A model generated the notes under the pieces. That model did not search any database. It was not told the DNA's origin and saw nothing but the letters and a program-made list of their open reading frames with translations. Positions 38,112-46,701 of a stretch of 64,000 nt of DNA are shown piece by piece. How positions within the stretch are numbered: the stretch's first letter is position 1; every line of letters starts with the position of its first letter. Source of the DNA: Neobacillus massiliamazoniensis (GTDB lineage: Bacteria > Bacillota > Bacilli > Bacillales > Cytobacillaceae); the NCBI RefSeq assembly GCF_001048695.1, contig NZ_CVRB01000003.1:496001-560000 (forward strand), in the 5' to 3' direction. Both the position numbers and the translations under genes were made by a program.

Positions 38112-38371
38112 AACTAGGAAAAGTCGTTGGGAATATTGTGTCAACAATTAAAACGCCCAGCCATCAAAATAAGAAGCTCATGGTTGTCATCCCAGTTGAT
38201 GCTTCAAGGAAAGAAATCGGTGAGCCAATGATTGCGTTTGATCGGTTTCATGCAGGGATTGGCGATTATGTACTTATCATAGAAGAAGGCGGTTCGGCGA
38301 GGGACATTTTAGGCGACGAAAAGGGTGCCTTCGATGCCGTTATTGCCGGAATCATTGACCAGCTACCATAA
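38108..38371 (+). CDS. pentameric shell protein, EutN/CcmL family (3 of 3)
   Basis: This 87-residue vertex protein has [48 protein letters not shown] and a DAVIAGIID end. ATGA overlap with the previous stop indicates coupled translation. It is the third and most divergent EutN paralogue of the operon. Confidence 0.92.
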   Translation: MKLGKVVGNIVSTIKTPSHQNKKLMVVIPVDASRKEIGEPMIAFDRFHAGIGDYVLIIEEGGSARDILGDEKGAFDAVIAGIIDQLP

Positions 38372-38386
38372 TGTGAGGTGAGAACG

Positions 38387-39193
38387 ATGGAAATGGAAGC
38401 GTTAGTGGAACAGATAACCAATAAAATCTTAGAACAATTAACGAATAAACAAGAACTGAAAGAAATGAAGCCTACTATTTCTAGCAAGGTCACCCATAAA
38501 GAAGATACTTATTCGTCTATTATTACCGGTCCTTCCGTTGCAAGAATGATTGATCACACTCTTTTAAAACCCGAAAGTATAAAGGAGCAAATTATTAAGC
38601 TTTGTGAAGAAGCAAAAGAATATAAATTCGCCACAGTCTGTGTCAATCCCTATTGGGTAGCTACAGCTGCGAAAGAATTGCATGGTTCGGGGGTCGGAAT
38701 AACAACTGTTGTCGGATTTCCATTAGGGGCAACGAGTACGTTTGTAAAAATTGCAGAAACACGTGATGCCATAGCCAACGGAGCGACCGAGATAGACATG
38801 GTCATCAACATTGGGGCGATAAAATCAGGTGAGTTCGAAACGGTTAAAAAGGATATTGAGGGTGTTGTATTAGCGACAAATGGCCATGCCCCCGTAAAAG
38901 TCATTATTGAGACTGGTCTGTTAGAAAATGAAGAAAAGAAAAAGGCTAGTATTCTAGCGAAAATGGCCGGTGCTAACTTCGTGAAAACTTCCACAGGTTT
39001 TGGCCCTGGCTGTGCAACTCCTGAAGATATTAAACTAATACGTGCAGCAGTTGGTCCGGAAATGGGCGTAAAAGCATCGGGATGTGTTAGAGATTTGGAT
39101 ACTGCTAGGAAAATGATTCAAGCCGGTGCCAATAGAATTGGTGCAAGCGCAAGTATTGCCATAGTAACAGGTAGTCAAGGTACGGGTTATTAA
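38387..39193 (+). CDS. deoC: deoxyribose-phosphate aldolase DeoC with N-terminal encapsulation extension
   Basis: DeoC splits 2-deoxyribose-5-phosphate into glyceraldehyde-3-phosphate and acetaldehyde. From ATG 38387 (GAGGTG 6 nt upstream) it has 268 residues. The aldolase barrel starts near residue 50 ([12 protein letters not shown]) and carries Asp137 in [10 protein letters not shown], the Schiff-base Lys200 in [11 protein letters not shown] and Lys229 in [10 protein letters not shown]. The first about 22 residues ([20 protein letters not shown]) form an amphipathic helix, then a Lys-rich linker. Cytosolic DeoC lacks such an extension, so packaging in the shell is likely. It is the last gene of the operon. 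Confidence 0.95.
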   Translation: MEMEALVEQITNKILEQLTNKQELKEMKPTISSKVTHKEDTYSSIITGPSVARMIDHTLLKPESIKEQIIKLCEEAKEYKFATVCVNPYWVATAAKELHGSGVGITTVVGFPLGATSTFVKIAETRDAIANGATEIDMVINIGAIKSGEFETVKKDIEGVVLATNGHAPVKVIIETGLLENEEKKKASILAKMAGANFVKTSTGFGPGCATPEDIKLIRAAVGPEMGVKASGCVRDLDTARKMIQAGANRIGASASIAIVTGSQGTGY

Positions 39194-39203
39194 TCCCGTA
39201 CCT
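39178..39203 (+). terminator. hairpin at end of the microcompartment operon
   Basis: AGGTACGGG and CCCGTACCT pair with the deoC stop codon in the loop. The T-run is weak (ATGTTTT). Confidence 0.55.
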
Positions 39204-39234
39204 ATGTTTTGGGAATCCTCTTTTTATCAATTTA

Positions 39235-39972
39235 TTAATAACGATATCTCCGAATTGGTCGATAATCGCTACTATCATCATCATTCGCTGAACTACTTAG
39301 TATGTTCTCACTTTCATCTACATCAATAAAGGTTTGGTTACGGTTTCTTTCAATCGCTGTTGCCGTTTCTACATCTTCATTACTGCTCAATACTTCCAAT
39401 AGCTTAATATCTTTTTGGTCTATTTCATCTTCATTTTCAGCATTGCCTTCATCTTCATCTTTTTGTACGATTTCAATTTGATCCTCTGCCACATTGACAT
39501 CGTCTGTGGTAATTCCATCCATATCTACAAGAACATTTGCATTTTCAATGTTTATTTCCACCATTCCATCCCAACTGTCTAAACCATTAGGTTCTGTTTT
39601 CTCTTCTTCCAGCGCTTTTGGAATTTTCTCAAGTGCACTGGCTCTGAGATTTGCGATTCCTAGGACTTCATCTAGTAATTTTGAAAATACTTTGAAATCG
39701 ACATCGTTTGTACCGCTATTTTTAATGATTGCTAAAAAGTCAGGTATGAAAATTTGAAATTCCCTTGCAAATTGCTGCGGATCCATGTCTTTAAAGGTTG
39801 TTCCGTCCAAATGGATACAATCGAAGATTAATTTCGTTAAGACACGATTAGTTGTTTGTATTGCATTAGAATCAATATCTGAATCATTTTTTAGATAAAA
39901 ATTCACATCACGAAGGGTACGATAATAGCATCTAAAGGTTCTATTCGTTTTTAAAAAATTTAATTCTTCCAC
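39235..39972 (-). CDS. acidic protein of unknown function
   Basis: The product has 245 residues. The first about 120 form a helical, structured-looking part (NRTFRCYYRTLRDVNFYLKN). The second half is very acidic and low in complexity (EDQIEIVQKDEDEGNAENED) and ends in a short basic tail, RPIRRYRY. GGGAGGG precedes ATG 39972. There is no signal peptide or membrane segment. The composition resembles some spore or surface-layer associated proteins, but no family is recognised. Confidence 0.65.
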   Translation of the reverse strand: MEELNFLKTNRTFRCYYRTLRDVNFYLKNDSDIDSNAIQTTNRVLTKLIFDCIHLDGTTFKDMDPQQFAREFQIFIPDFLAIIKNSGTNDVDFKVFSKLLDEVLGIANLRASALEKIPKALEEEKTEPNGLDSWDGMVEINIENANVLVDMDGITTDDVNVAEDQIEIVQKDEDEGNAENEDEIDQKDIKLLEVLSSNEDVETATAIERNRNQTFIDVDESENILSSSANDDDSSDYRPIRRYRY

Positions 39973-40111
39973 AAAAAGCCCTCCCTAACTAATAAAAATT
40001 TCCATTTGTATTAAGGATATGCAGAGGGCCTATTTATGGGAATTGTTTTTTATAACCTCTAAATTATTCACACAGCATTAAAAAAGGAAATGACCGATCT
40101 ATTTTTAAGCA

Positions 40112-40170
40112 TATTAAATTAACCAAAAATAGCCGGCGAAAAATACCAGCTTTTTTTGGTTAATTTAATA
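40112..40170. terminator. long bidirectional terminator/inverted repeat
   Basis: TATTAAATTAACCAAAAA and its complement at 40152-40170 form an about 18-bp AT-rich stem, with AGC/GCT extending it inward. It lies 29 bp past the stop of the secreted-protein gene. Confidence 0.75.
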
Positions 40171-40198
40171 TTATAATAGCATTTAAGTAAAACACGGA

Positions 40199-40600
40199 TT
40201 ACATTGGAGAAGTGCCGACAAACTGACCATTAATAAAAACAAACATTGTTGAAGTGCCATCTGTATATTTGAATGGGACACCAATTAATACAACACCGTT
40301 TTTATTATTTTTGATTACTTGAACAGCACCTGCTCCTTGCCATATGTATCCTTTTGCCATTGCATCGTGTTTTACGGTTTTAAAAGCATCCGTTTTGATT
40401 AAATCGGAAACCATCTTATTTCTTTCTGAACCTAAAATCGGTGACACATCGCAACCACAATCTCCATTAGAACTAGCTCCTAATGTTGTTGCTGTAGAAA
40501 CTGGCTTTGTTAATTCAGCTGCTTTTACTGGGGTTTCCGCAGCAACAAAAAAACCAAAGCTTAATAGGCCTCCCATTAATAGGGGTAAAAATTTCTTCAT
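40199..40600 (-). CDS. secreted protein of unknown function with CGCD motif
   Basis: From ATG 40600 (AAGGAGG upstream) the gene encodes 133 residues. A signal peptide is clear: MKKFLPLLMGGLLSFGFFVA with cleavage near VKAAE. The mature part has a short SNGDCGCDVSP segment, a helical stretch (NKMVSDLIKTDAFKTVKHDA) and a beta-rich end (VVLIGVPFKY, MFVFINGQFVG). No export-linked enzyme or immunity gene lies next to it. A small extracellular, possibly antimicrobial or peptidase-regulating protein is conceivable, but not supported by any recognised family. Confidence 0.7.
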   Translation of the reverse strand: MKKFLPLLMGGLLSFGFFVAAETPVKAAELTKPVSTATTLGASSNGDCGCDVSPILGSERNKMVSDLIKTDAFKTVKHDAMAKGYIWQGAGAVQVIKNNKNGVVLIGVPFKYTDGTSTMFVFINGQFVGTSPM

Positions 40601-40775
40601 CTCTTTTCCTCCTTTATTATAAGTCATTTATTATTTCTACCTTTATCGACAAATTCCTCCATAATATATGAAAATTTTTCAAATTTTTTTGTGACAAAAA
40701 AATGAACATAGACAATTAGATTCTTTTTAGTTAAATTTTACCGTTTTAAAAATACTAAATATTCGATAAACTAGC

Positions 40776-40804
40776 TTGACAGCTAGCCGTTTTCCATGGA
40801 TAAT
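40776..40804 (+). promoter_or_regulatory. sigma-A promoter of proBA
   Basis: TTGACA at 40776-40781 and GATAAT at 40799-40804 are separated by 17 bp. Transcription would start near 40811, at the beginning of the T-box leader. Confidence 0.8.
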
Positions 40805-40810
40805 AGCTAA

Positions 40811-41050
40811 TAATTATAAAAAGTAAACGGTTGGGACTAGTAAATCTAGGGACCGTGCAAGAGAGTGAAACCCGCTGGCTGAAAGGTTTCTCACGGAAAA
40901 TGGATTGAACCTGCCCACAATAACTGCTTATGAAAACATAAGACGTCCTCCCGCGTTAAGGGGTTGAGTGGGTGCTTTTAGCATCAATAAAGGTGGTACC
41001 GCGGAAACGACTTTTCCGTCCTTTACGAAGGACAGAAAAGTCGTTTTTTA
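40811..41050 (+). ncRNA. T-box riboswitch, proline-specific
   Basis: The leader holds the T-box AAAGGTGGTACCGCGG (40989-41004), which pairs with the uncharged tRNA acceptor end. A terminator stem AACGACTTTTCCGTCC with its complement and a T-run follows (41006-41050). The specifier loop reads GAA-CCT-GCCC, so CCT at 40910-40912 would be read by tRNA-Pro. Shortage of charged tRNA-Pro would favour antitermination and proBA expression, as in B. subtilis proBA. Confidence 0.92.
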
Positions 41051-41079
41051 TTTTATTTAAAAAGAAAGGTTCGAACAAG

Positions 41080-42207
41080 ATGAAAAAACAACTGGTAGTC
41101 GTAAAAATTGGTAGTAGTTCATTAACGACAGAAGCAGGGACTATTTCTGATGAAAAAATAGTTGATCATATTGAGGCGATTGCCTTTCTAAAGAATCTGG
41201 GGCATGATGTCATTCTCGTTTCATCTGGTGCCGTTGCGGCAGGCTTTGGCGCACTCGGGTATCCTGTTCGGCCAAAGACGACAGCAGGGAAACAAGCTGC
41301 AGCAGCAGTAGGGCAAGGTTTGTTGATGCAAAATTATATTTTAAAATTTATGGAGTTTAATATTGTTCCTGCACAAATCCTATTAACACGAGAAGATTTT
41401 TTCAGCAAGGAACGGTTTCATAATCTCTATTCCACCTTAACAGAGCTGCTACACCGAGGTGTAATACCGATCATTAATGAAAATGATTCTGTTTCAATTG
41501 AGGAGTTAACTTTTGGGGACAATGATCTTCTTTCAGCACTCGTAAGCGGGTTTTTACATGCAAACGCCTTAATTATTTTAACGGATGTGAACGGACTTTA
41601 TGATGGAAACCCGAAGGAATCAATGGAAGCTAAAAAATATCACTTTATCCCAGAAATAACCGAAGATCTTCTCGCTGTAGCAGGAAATAGTGGTTCTTCG
41701 GTTGGCACAGGCGGAATGAAATCAAAGTTGCTTGCCGCCCAAAAAGCTTTGTCACTCGGTGTCAGTGTATTTGTTGGAACAGGGCTTGGTAAGGAAAAGC
41801 TCGCCGACATTTTAGCGGGGAAAGGGGATGGAACTTATATCGGTGGACCATTTCATTCCCAAATGCAAATGCGAAAACAATGGATTGCCATTCACTCACA
41901 GGTAAAAGGGATTGTTGAAATTGATGAGGGGGCCGAAAAAGCGATTGTCCAAAAGGGGAAGAGTCTTCTTTCGGTTGGCGTAACTAGCGTTATTGGTGAA
42001 TTTAATGCATTGGATGTTGTCGAGGTCCGGAATCCAAAAGGGCAAATCATCGGAAGAGGGCAAAGTTATTTTTCCTCATCCGACTTGCAAAAAGTAAAAG
42101 GGCTGCCAAGTGAACAGTCCAAACCATTTTCCATTAATCAAAAAGCAGAAGTAATTCACCGCGATAATTGGGTTACTTTAACAAAGGAGTGGATTTTAGA
42201 TGAGTGA
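41080..42207 (+). CDS. proB: glutamate 5-kinase
   Basis: ProB phosphorylates glutamate to gamma-glutamyl phosphate, the first step of proline synthesis. From ATG 41080 it has 375 residues: an amino-acid kinase domain ([56 protein letters not shown]) and a C-terminal PUA domain from about residue 280. The frame reaches back into the T-box leader but has no start signal there. It overlaps proA by 8 bp. Confidence 0.95.
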   Translation: MKKQLVVVKIGSSSLTTEAGTISDEKIVDHIEAIAFLKNLGHDVILVSSGAVAAGFGALGYPVRPKTTAGKQAAAAVGQGLLMQNYILKFMEFNIVPAQILLTREDFFSKERFHNLYSTLTELLHRGVIPIINENDSVSIEELTFGDNDLLSALVSGFLHANALIILTDVNGLYDGNPKESMEAKKYHFIPEITEDLLAVAGNSGSSVGTGGMKSKLLAAQKALSLGVSVFVGTGLGKEKLADILAGKGDGTYIGGPFHSQMQMRKQWIAIHSQVKGIVEIDEGAEKAIVQKGKSLLSVGVTSVIGEFNALDVVEVRNPKGQIIGRGQSYFSSSDLQKVKGLPSEQSKPFSINQKAEVIHRDNWVTLTKEWILDE

Positions 42208-43441
42208 ACTGCTTAAAAAAGCTCAAAAATTAAAATCAGCTGCGAAAAAATTAGGCATGCTGTCGACAGTCGATAAAAATGAAGCCTTGGCCATGATGGC
42301 TGATCGAATCATGTCTGAAAAAGAATGGATATTAAGTGAGAATGCAAAGGATATTCGATTTGGAAAAGAAAAAGGATTATCCGTTTCACTTTTAGACCGA
42401 TTGCTTTTAACCGAAGGAAGAATCGAGGAAATTGTAGATGGATTACGTCAATTAATCAGCCTTGATGATCCGATTGGCGAAACGATTGAATCATGGGAAC
42501 GTCCGAATGGTTTACGTATCGAAACTGTCCGAGTTCCACTCGGGGTTGTTGGGATGGTATATGAGGCTCGGCCAAACGTGACTGTTGATGCTGCTAGCCT
42601 TTGTTTAAAAGCAGGCAATGCTGTCCTATTAAGAGGCAGTTCATCTGCGCTTCATTCTAATATTGCCCTCGTAAAAGTGATGCGGAAGGCACTTGCCGCT
42701 TCGAAGATTCCCGAGGATGCCGTCCAACTTTTGGAGGATACAAGCCGCGAAACTGCGCTTGAAATGTTCAGGTTAAATCAGTACCTTGATGTTTTGATTC
42801 CTCGTGGAGGCGCCGGTTTAATTCAATCTGTGATTCAAAATGCGACAGTTCCAGTCTTAGAAACAGGAGTAGGAAATTGCCATGTGTTTATTGACGAAAC
42901 GGCAAACAAGGAAATGGCTATACAAATTGTATTAAATGCGAAACTGCACCGTCCTTCTGTGTGTAATGCTGCCGAAACCGTACTTATTCACGAAAAATGG
43001 CCATATATCTCTGATCTTTTGCATTCATTACAAGAACATGAGATAGAACTGCGTGGTGACGAAGAATTAGCTGCCGCTTATTCGTTTGTCAAGCATGCCA
43101 CTGAAGAAGATTGGTACACGGAATATTTAGCTCCCATTTTAGCAGTGAAGATAGTCCGCGATGTAAACGATGCGATTGACCATATTGACCGTTATGGAAC
43201 AAAGCATTCTGAAGCAATCATAAGTTCAAACGACCAAAATGTTCACTTGTTTTTCCAGGCAGTCGATGCTGCGGTGTTATATCATAATGCATCGACACGA
43301 TTTACAGATGGGGAACAATTTGGCTTCGGAGCGGAGATTGGTATCAGCACTCAAAAGCTCCATGCTCGGGGACCAATGGGACTGAAGGCCATTACGACGA
43401 CAAAGGCAATTGTGAGAGGGATTGGGCAAATCCGAAATTAA
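42200..43441 (+). CDS. proA: gamma-glutamyl phosphate reductase
   Basis: ProA (413 residues) reduces gamma-glutamyl phosphate to glutamate semialdehyde with NADPH. It shows [38 protein letters not shown], the catalytic Cys in [15 protein letters not shown] and [20 protein letters not shown]. It is translationally coupled to proB and followed by a terminator. Its semialdehyde is also the product of RocD, encoded at 56322. Confidence 0.96.
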   Translation: MSELLKKAQKLKSAAKKLGMLSTVDKNEALAMMADRIMSEKEWILSENAKDIRFGKEKGLSVSLLDRLLLTEGRIEEIVDGLRQLISLDDPIGETIESWERPNGLRIETVRVPLGVVGMVYEARPNVTVDAASLCLKAGNAVLLRGSSSALHSNIALVKVMRKALAASKIPEDAVQLLEDTSRETALEMFRLNQYLDVLIPRGGAGLIQSVIQNATVPVLETGVGNCHVFIDETANKEMAIQIVLNAKLHRPSVCNAAETVLIHEKWPYISDLLHSLQEHEIELRGDEELAAAYSFVKHATEEDWYTEYLAPILAVKIVRDVNDAIDHIDRYGTKHSEAIISSNDQNVHLFFQAVDAAVLYHNASTRFTDGEQFGFGAEIGISTQKLHARGPMGLKAITTTKAIVRGIGQIRN

Positions 43442-43467
43442 ACTCCTTTTTTATAAGGAGTTTTTTT
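43441..43467 (+). terminator. terminator of proBA
   Basis: AACTCCTT and AAGGAGTT pair, followed by seven T residues, beginning at the proA stop. Confidence 0.88.
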
Positions 43468-43513
43468 GATATAGTTAAACTATACAAACGTACATTCGTA
43501 GGCTGGTGATTCG

Positions 43514-45793
43514 ATGACTAATACTATCCAAATATCCGTTCGAACGTTAGTCGAATATGTTTATAGCAGCGGCAGCATCGAAGCCGGATTCCGCACGCAA
43601 TCGACCCTTTTAGACGGAACAAGAGCCCATCAAAAAATTCAAAAGACATATAAAGAAGGAGACCAGAAAGAAGTTTATGTCAAAATAGAAATTCCTTTCG
43701 AAGGTCTTCATTTTATCATAGATGGCAGATGCGACGGGCTTTTATTCCATGACGGCAAAGTGACAATAGATGAAATTAAGTCCTCCAAACAGCCGCTCGA
43801 TAGGCTGGAGGGAGACGGCTACCCTGTCCACTGGGCGCAGGCGAAGATGTATGCTTATAGCTACGCTAAGGAGCACAACCTGCCGGAAATCTCTGTCCAA
43901 CTCACCTATGTTCATGTGGAATCAGAAGCAAAGAAATATTTTAAAAAGAACTTTCTTTTAACGGAACTTGAGTCATTTGTGTACGATATCATTAAAAACT
44001 ATACTCCTTATGCTAAGCTTCAGTACGAGCATCACAGCAGACGAAATGAGAGTGCAAAACAGCTGGCCTTTCCGTTTGAAAAATATCGTGCAGGACAGCG
44101 TAACCTGGCTGGGGCGGTTTATAAAACGATTTTAGAGAAAAAAAATCTGTTTGCTCAGGCGCCGACCGGTATCGGCAAAACTATTTCCACACTTTTTCCA
44201 TCCGTCAAAGCCATTGGCGAAGGTCATCTCAACCGCCTTTTTTATTTGACTGCGAAAACGACGACCCGTGCAACTGCTGAAGAAGCATTTAGGCGGATGG
44301 AGTCATCTGGATTATGCATGAAAGCTGTCACCATCACTGCAAAAGAAAAGATTTGTTTTAAAGATGAAACGATTTGCCAGAAGGAGTATTGTGAATTTGC
44401 CAACGGATATTATGATCGGATTAATGATGCCATTATCGATATACTGACAAATGAAAATAATATCACGCGTGAAGTAATGGAGACTTACGCGAGAAAGCAT
44501 ACCGTCTGCCCGTTTGAATTTTCTCTTGACCTTGCTTACTCTGTCGATGCCATCATTTGTGACTATAATTATATTTTTGATCCGCGAGTTTCATTAAAGC
44601 GGCTATATGAAGCGGAAAAAAAATCTACAGCTATACTAATCGATGAGGCCCATAATCTTGTCGACCGTGGGCGGGAAATGTTCTCAGCCTCACTAAGTAA
44701 AAAGATTTTTCTTCAATTAAAAAAAGAATACAAGGGAATCAATCAGGCTATTTTTGAAGCTGCAGGGAAAATTAATGCTTGGTTCCTTTCTATTAAAAGA
44801 GATAATCCTGAAAAAAATGAGTTTATCATCGAACAATTAAATGAAGCATTTTTGGACCAGTTCCATGGATTTGTGGATGCTGCTGAAGAAGTCCTCATAC
44901 ATGGAAATGATCCTACTCTTTTAGAAGCCTACTTCATGGCTCAGCAATTTTTAAAAATAACAGAATTGCTCGATGAACAATATGTTATTTATGCTGAAAA
45001 AAATCGTATTGATTATGTTGTAAAAATATTTTGCCTCGATCCCTCTGGCCTACTGAAGAAAATGGGGAAGGGGTTTCGTTCCAAAATATTCTTTTCCGCT
45101 ACTCTTTCCCCGCTTTCTTATTATCAGGATATTCTAGGTGGGGAAGAGGAGGACTATACAGTTTCAATTCCCTCTCCATTTTCGGAAGAACAGGTTCAAA
45201 TTTTTATTAAACCTTTGTCAACACGGTACCGTGACAGGGAGCGAACAAAAGATGGTATTGTGACGATGGTCCGGTCATTAATCCATAACCGTCCTGGCAA
45301 CTATTTAATCTTTTTCCCGTCATATCAATATTTGCTAGCTGCTTACGAGCAATTCAAACTCGTAGATGAAGGAACAACATCTACTCTCATTCAAGCAGCA
45401 GGAATGACAGAAGGTGAACGCGAAGACTTTTTGGCAGCATTTAACTCGGACCAAAAAGAAACTCTATTAGGGTTTGCCGTTCTTGGCGGTGTTTTTTCCG
45501 AGGGGATTGATTTAATCGGTGACCGGTTGAATGGTGTTTTCGTAGTGGGGATTGGTTTGCCTCAGCTTTGTTTTGAACGTAATCTAATCAAAGATTATTT
45601 TAATAAAAAAGAAAAGAATGGCTATGACTATGCCTATGTGTACCCCGGAATGAACAAGGTTTTGCAGGCTGGAGGAAGGTTAATTCGCTCGGAAGAGGAT
45701 CATGGAACAATTGTCCTTGTCGACGATCGCTTTTTGCAAAAGAAGTATCAAACGCTTTTACCGCGGGAATGGCGGGGATTTTCTATAATTTAG
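43514..45793 (+). CDS. PD-(D/E)XK nuclease fused to a DinG/XPD-type helicase
   Basis: This 759-residue protein combines two activities. Residues about 40-160 carry a RecB/Cas4-like nuclease pattern: IDGRCDGLL (Asp), then VTIDEIKSSK (Glu-x-Lys) and a Gln-containing YPVHWAQAKMYAYSY. From about residue 190 a superfamily-2 helicase follows with the Walker A APTGIGKTIST, DEAH box ILIDEAHNLVD and C-terminal motif QAGGRLIRS. Between Walker A and DEAH lie four Cys (CFKDETICQKEYC, HTVCPF) suited to an XPD/DinG 4Fe-4S cluster. A role in repairing structured DNA is inferred. It stands alone between terminators. Confidence 0.88.
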   Translation: MTNTIQISVRTLVEYVYSSGSIEAGFRTQSTLLDGTRAHQKIQKTYKEGDQKEVYVKIEIPFEGLHFIIDGRCDGLLFHDGKVTIDEIKSSKQPLDRLEGDGYPVHWAQAKMYAYSYAKEHNLPEISVQLTYVHVESEAKKYFKKNFLLTELESFVYDIIKNYTPYAKLQYEHHSRRNESAKQLAFPFEKYRAGQRNLAGAVYKTILEKKNLFAQAPTGIGKTISTLFPSVKAIGEGHLNRLFYLTAKTTTRATAEEAFRRMESSGLCMKAVTITAKEKICFKDETICQKEYCEFANGYYDRINDAIIDILTNENNITREVMETYARKHTVCPFEFSLDLAYSVDAIICDYNYIFDPRVSLKRLYEAEKKSTAILIDEAHNLVDRGREMFSASLSKKIFLQLKKEYKGINQAIFEAAGKINAWFLSIKRDNPEKNEFIIEQLNEAFLDQFHGFVDAAEEVLIHGNDPTLLEAYFMAQQFLKITELLDEQYVIYAEKNRIDYVVKIFCLDPSGLLKKMGKGFRSKIFFSATLSPLSYYQDILGGEEEDYTVSIPSPFSEEQVQIFIKPLSTRYRDRERTKDGIVTMVRSLIHNRPGNYLIFFPSYQYLLAAYEQFKLVDEGTTSTLIQAAGMTEGEREDFLAAFNSDQKETLLGFAVLGGVFSEGIDLIGDRLNGVFVVGIGLPQLCFERNLIKDYFNKKEKNGYDYAYVYPGMNKVLQAGGRLIRSEEDHGTIVLVDDRFLQKKYQTLLPREWRGFSII

Positions 45794-45841
45794 AATTTCT
45801 TCGAAGCCATTTTTGTACTGACCCGAAAACTTCAAAAAACA

Positions 45842-45870
45842 AGCTGCCGGACAGGCAGCTCCTTTTATTT
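45842..45870 (+). terminator. terminator after the helicase gene
   Basis: AGCTGCC and GGCAGCT pair, followed by CCTTTTATTTTT, 48 bp past the stop. Confidence 0.8.
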
Positions 45871-46001
45871 TTCCTTCATCAATTTGTTCAAAATAGTGTA
45901 TGTGTCCATTATGTAAGTGGAATAGGTACCTCCCTAGATGGAGATGGAAGTAAATGTTTATTTGTGTGTTTGACTGTGCGGTAAGCTGTGAGATATAATG
46001 T

Positions 46002-46025
46002 GAATGAATTAAAAAATATTCATTC
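46002..46025. promoter_or_regulatory. TetR operator 1
   Basis: GAATGAATT and ATTCATTC form an inverted repeat over 24 bp, 17 bp before the tetR start. It matches the site at 46647-46670 in both arms and length. Confidence 0.75.
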
Positions 46026-46041
46026 TTAAGGTTGAGGGCTA

Positions 46042-46617
46042 ATGGATATAAAATCAGACATTTTTAAATACGGAAAAACTATATTCAGTACAAAGGGATT
46101 CAAGAAAACGAATATTAAAGAAATAGCCCAATCAGCTGGCATAGGTGTTGGAACTTTCTATAACTATTATACATCTAAAGAGCAGCTGTTTTTGGAAATC
46201 TATATCCAAGAAAATGAGAACTTCAAGAAACGGCTCATTGAATCGATTGATTTGGATCAGGAGCCGGTGAAAGTAATGAATCAATTGATCATGAAGAATA
46301 TCGAGGCTATTGAAACAAATCCCATTTTGAAAGAATGGTATAGTCAGGATTTCTATAAGGAACTTGAACAATACTATAGAAATGAAGGCAGCAAAAATAT
46401 TGATTCCTTTCGTGATTTTTACATGGATTTATTTAAAAACTGGAAGGCTCAGGGAAAAATCAGAGAAGATATCGACGATGATCTTTTGCCCGTTTTCTTT
46501 GATTCGTTGGTCTACATCGATACTCATAAGGATGAAATTGGCGTTCAACATTTCCCCAAAATCATTCAATATTTAGCGGAATTTATTATGCAAGGACTAA
46601 CAAATCATCATAAATGA
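46042..46617 (+). CDS. TetR family transcriptional regulator
   Basis: This 191-residue repressor has the N-terminal helix-turn-helix FKKTNIKEIAQSAGIGVGTF followed by YNYYTSKEQLFLEIY, the TetR signature. The rest is an all-helical ligand domain. Two identical-type operators flank the gene: one before itself and one before the neighbouring MFS transporter remnant. The usual arrangement is an efflux pump repressed by TetR and induced by its drug substrate; here the pump is broken. Confidence 0.9.
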   Translation: MDIKSDIFKYGKTIFSTKGFKKTNIKEIAQSAGIGVGTFYNYYTSKEQLFLEIYIQENENFKKRLIESIDLDQEPVKVMNQLIMKNIEAIETNPILKEWYSQDFYKELEQYYRNEGSKNIDSFRDFYMDLFKNWKAQGKIREDIDDDLLPVFFDSLVYIDTHKDEIGVQHFPKIIQYLAEFIMQGLTNHHK

Positions 46618-46646
46618 TTAAAGTTGGTCTTTTTTTAACTCCAAAT

Positions 46647-46670
46647 GAATGAATTTATTATTATTCATTC
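46647..46670. promoter_or_regulatory. TetR operator 2
   Basis: GAATGAATT and ATTCATTC arms, 24 bp in total, lie 31 bp before the start of the MFS pseudogene and mirror operator 1. Confidence 0.75.
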
Positions 46671-46701
46671 ACATATTGTTCTACATGGAGGTTTAGAATT
46701 C

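Noticed and set aside
43514..45793. Nuclease-helicase as part of a phage-defence island
   Set aside because: It stands alone between terminators and no defence partner is near. Such fusions are widespread in Firmicutes, so defence is only one option.
45769..45984. 71-codon frame after the helicase gene
   Set aside because: It overlaps the helicase end and crosses a terminator; no ribosome site.
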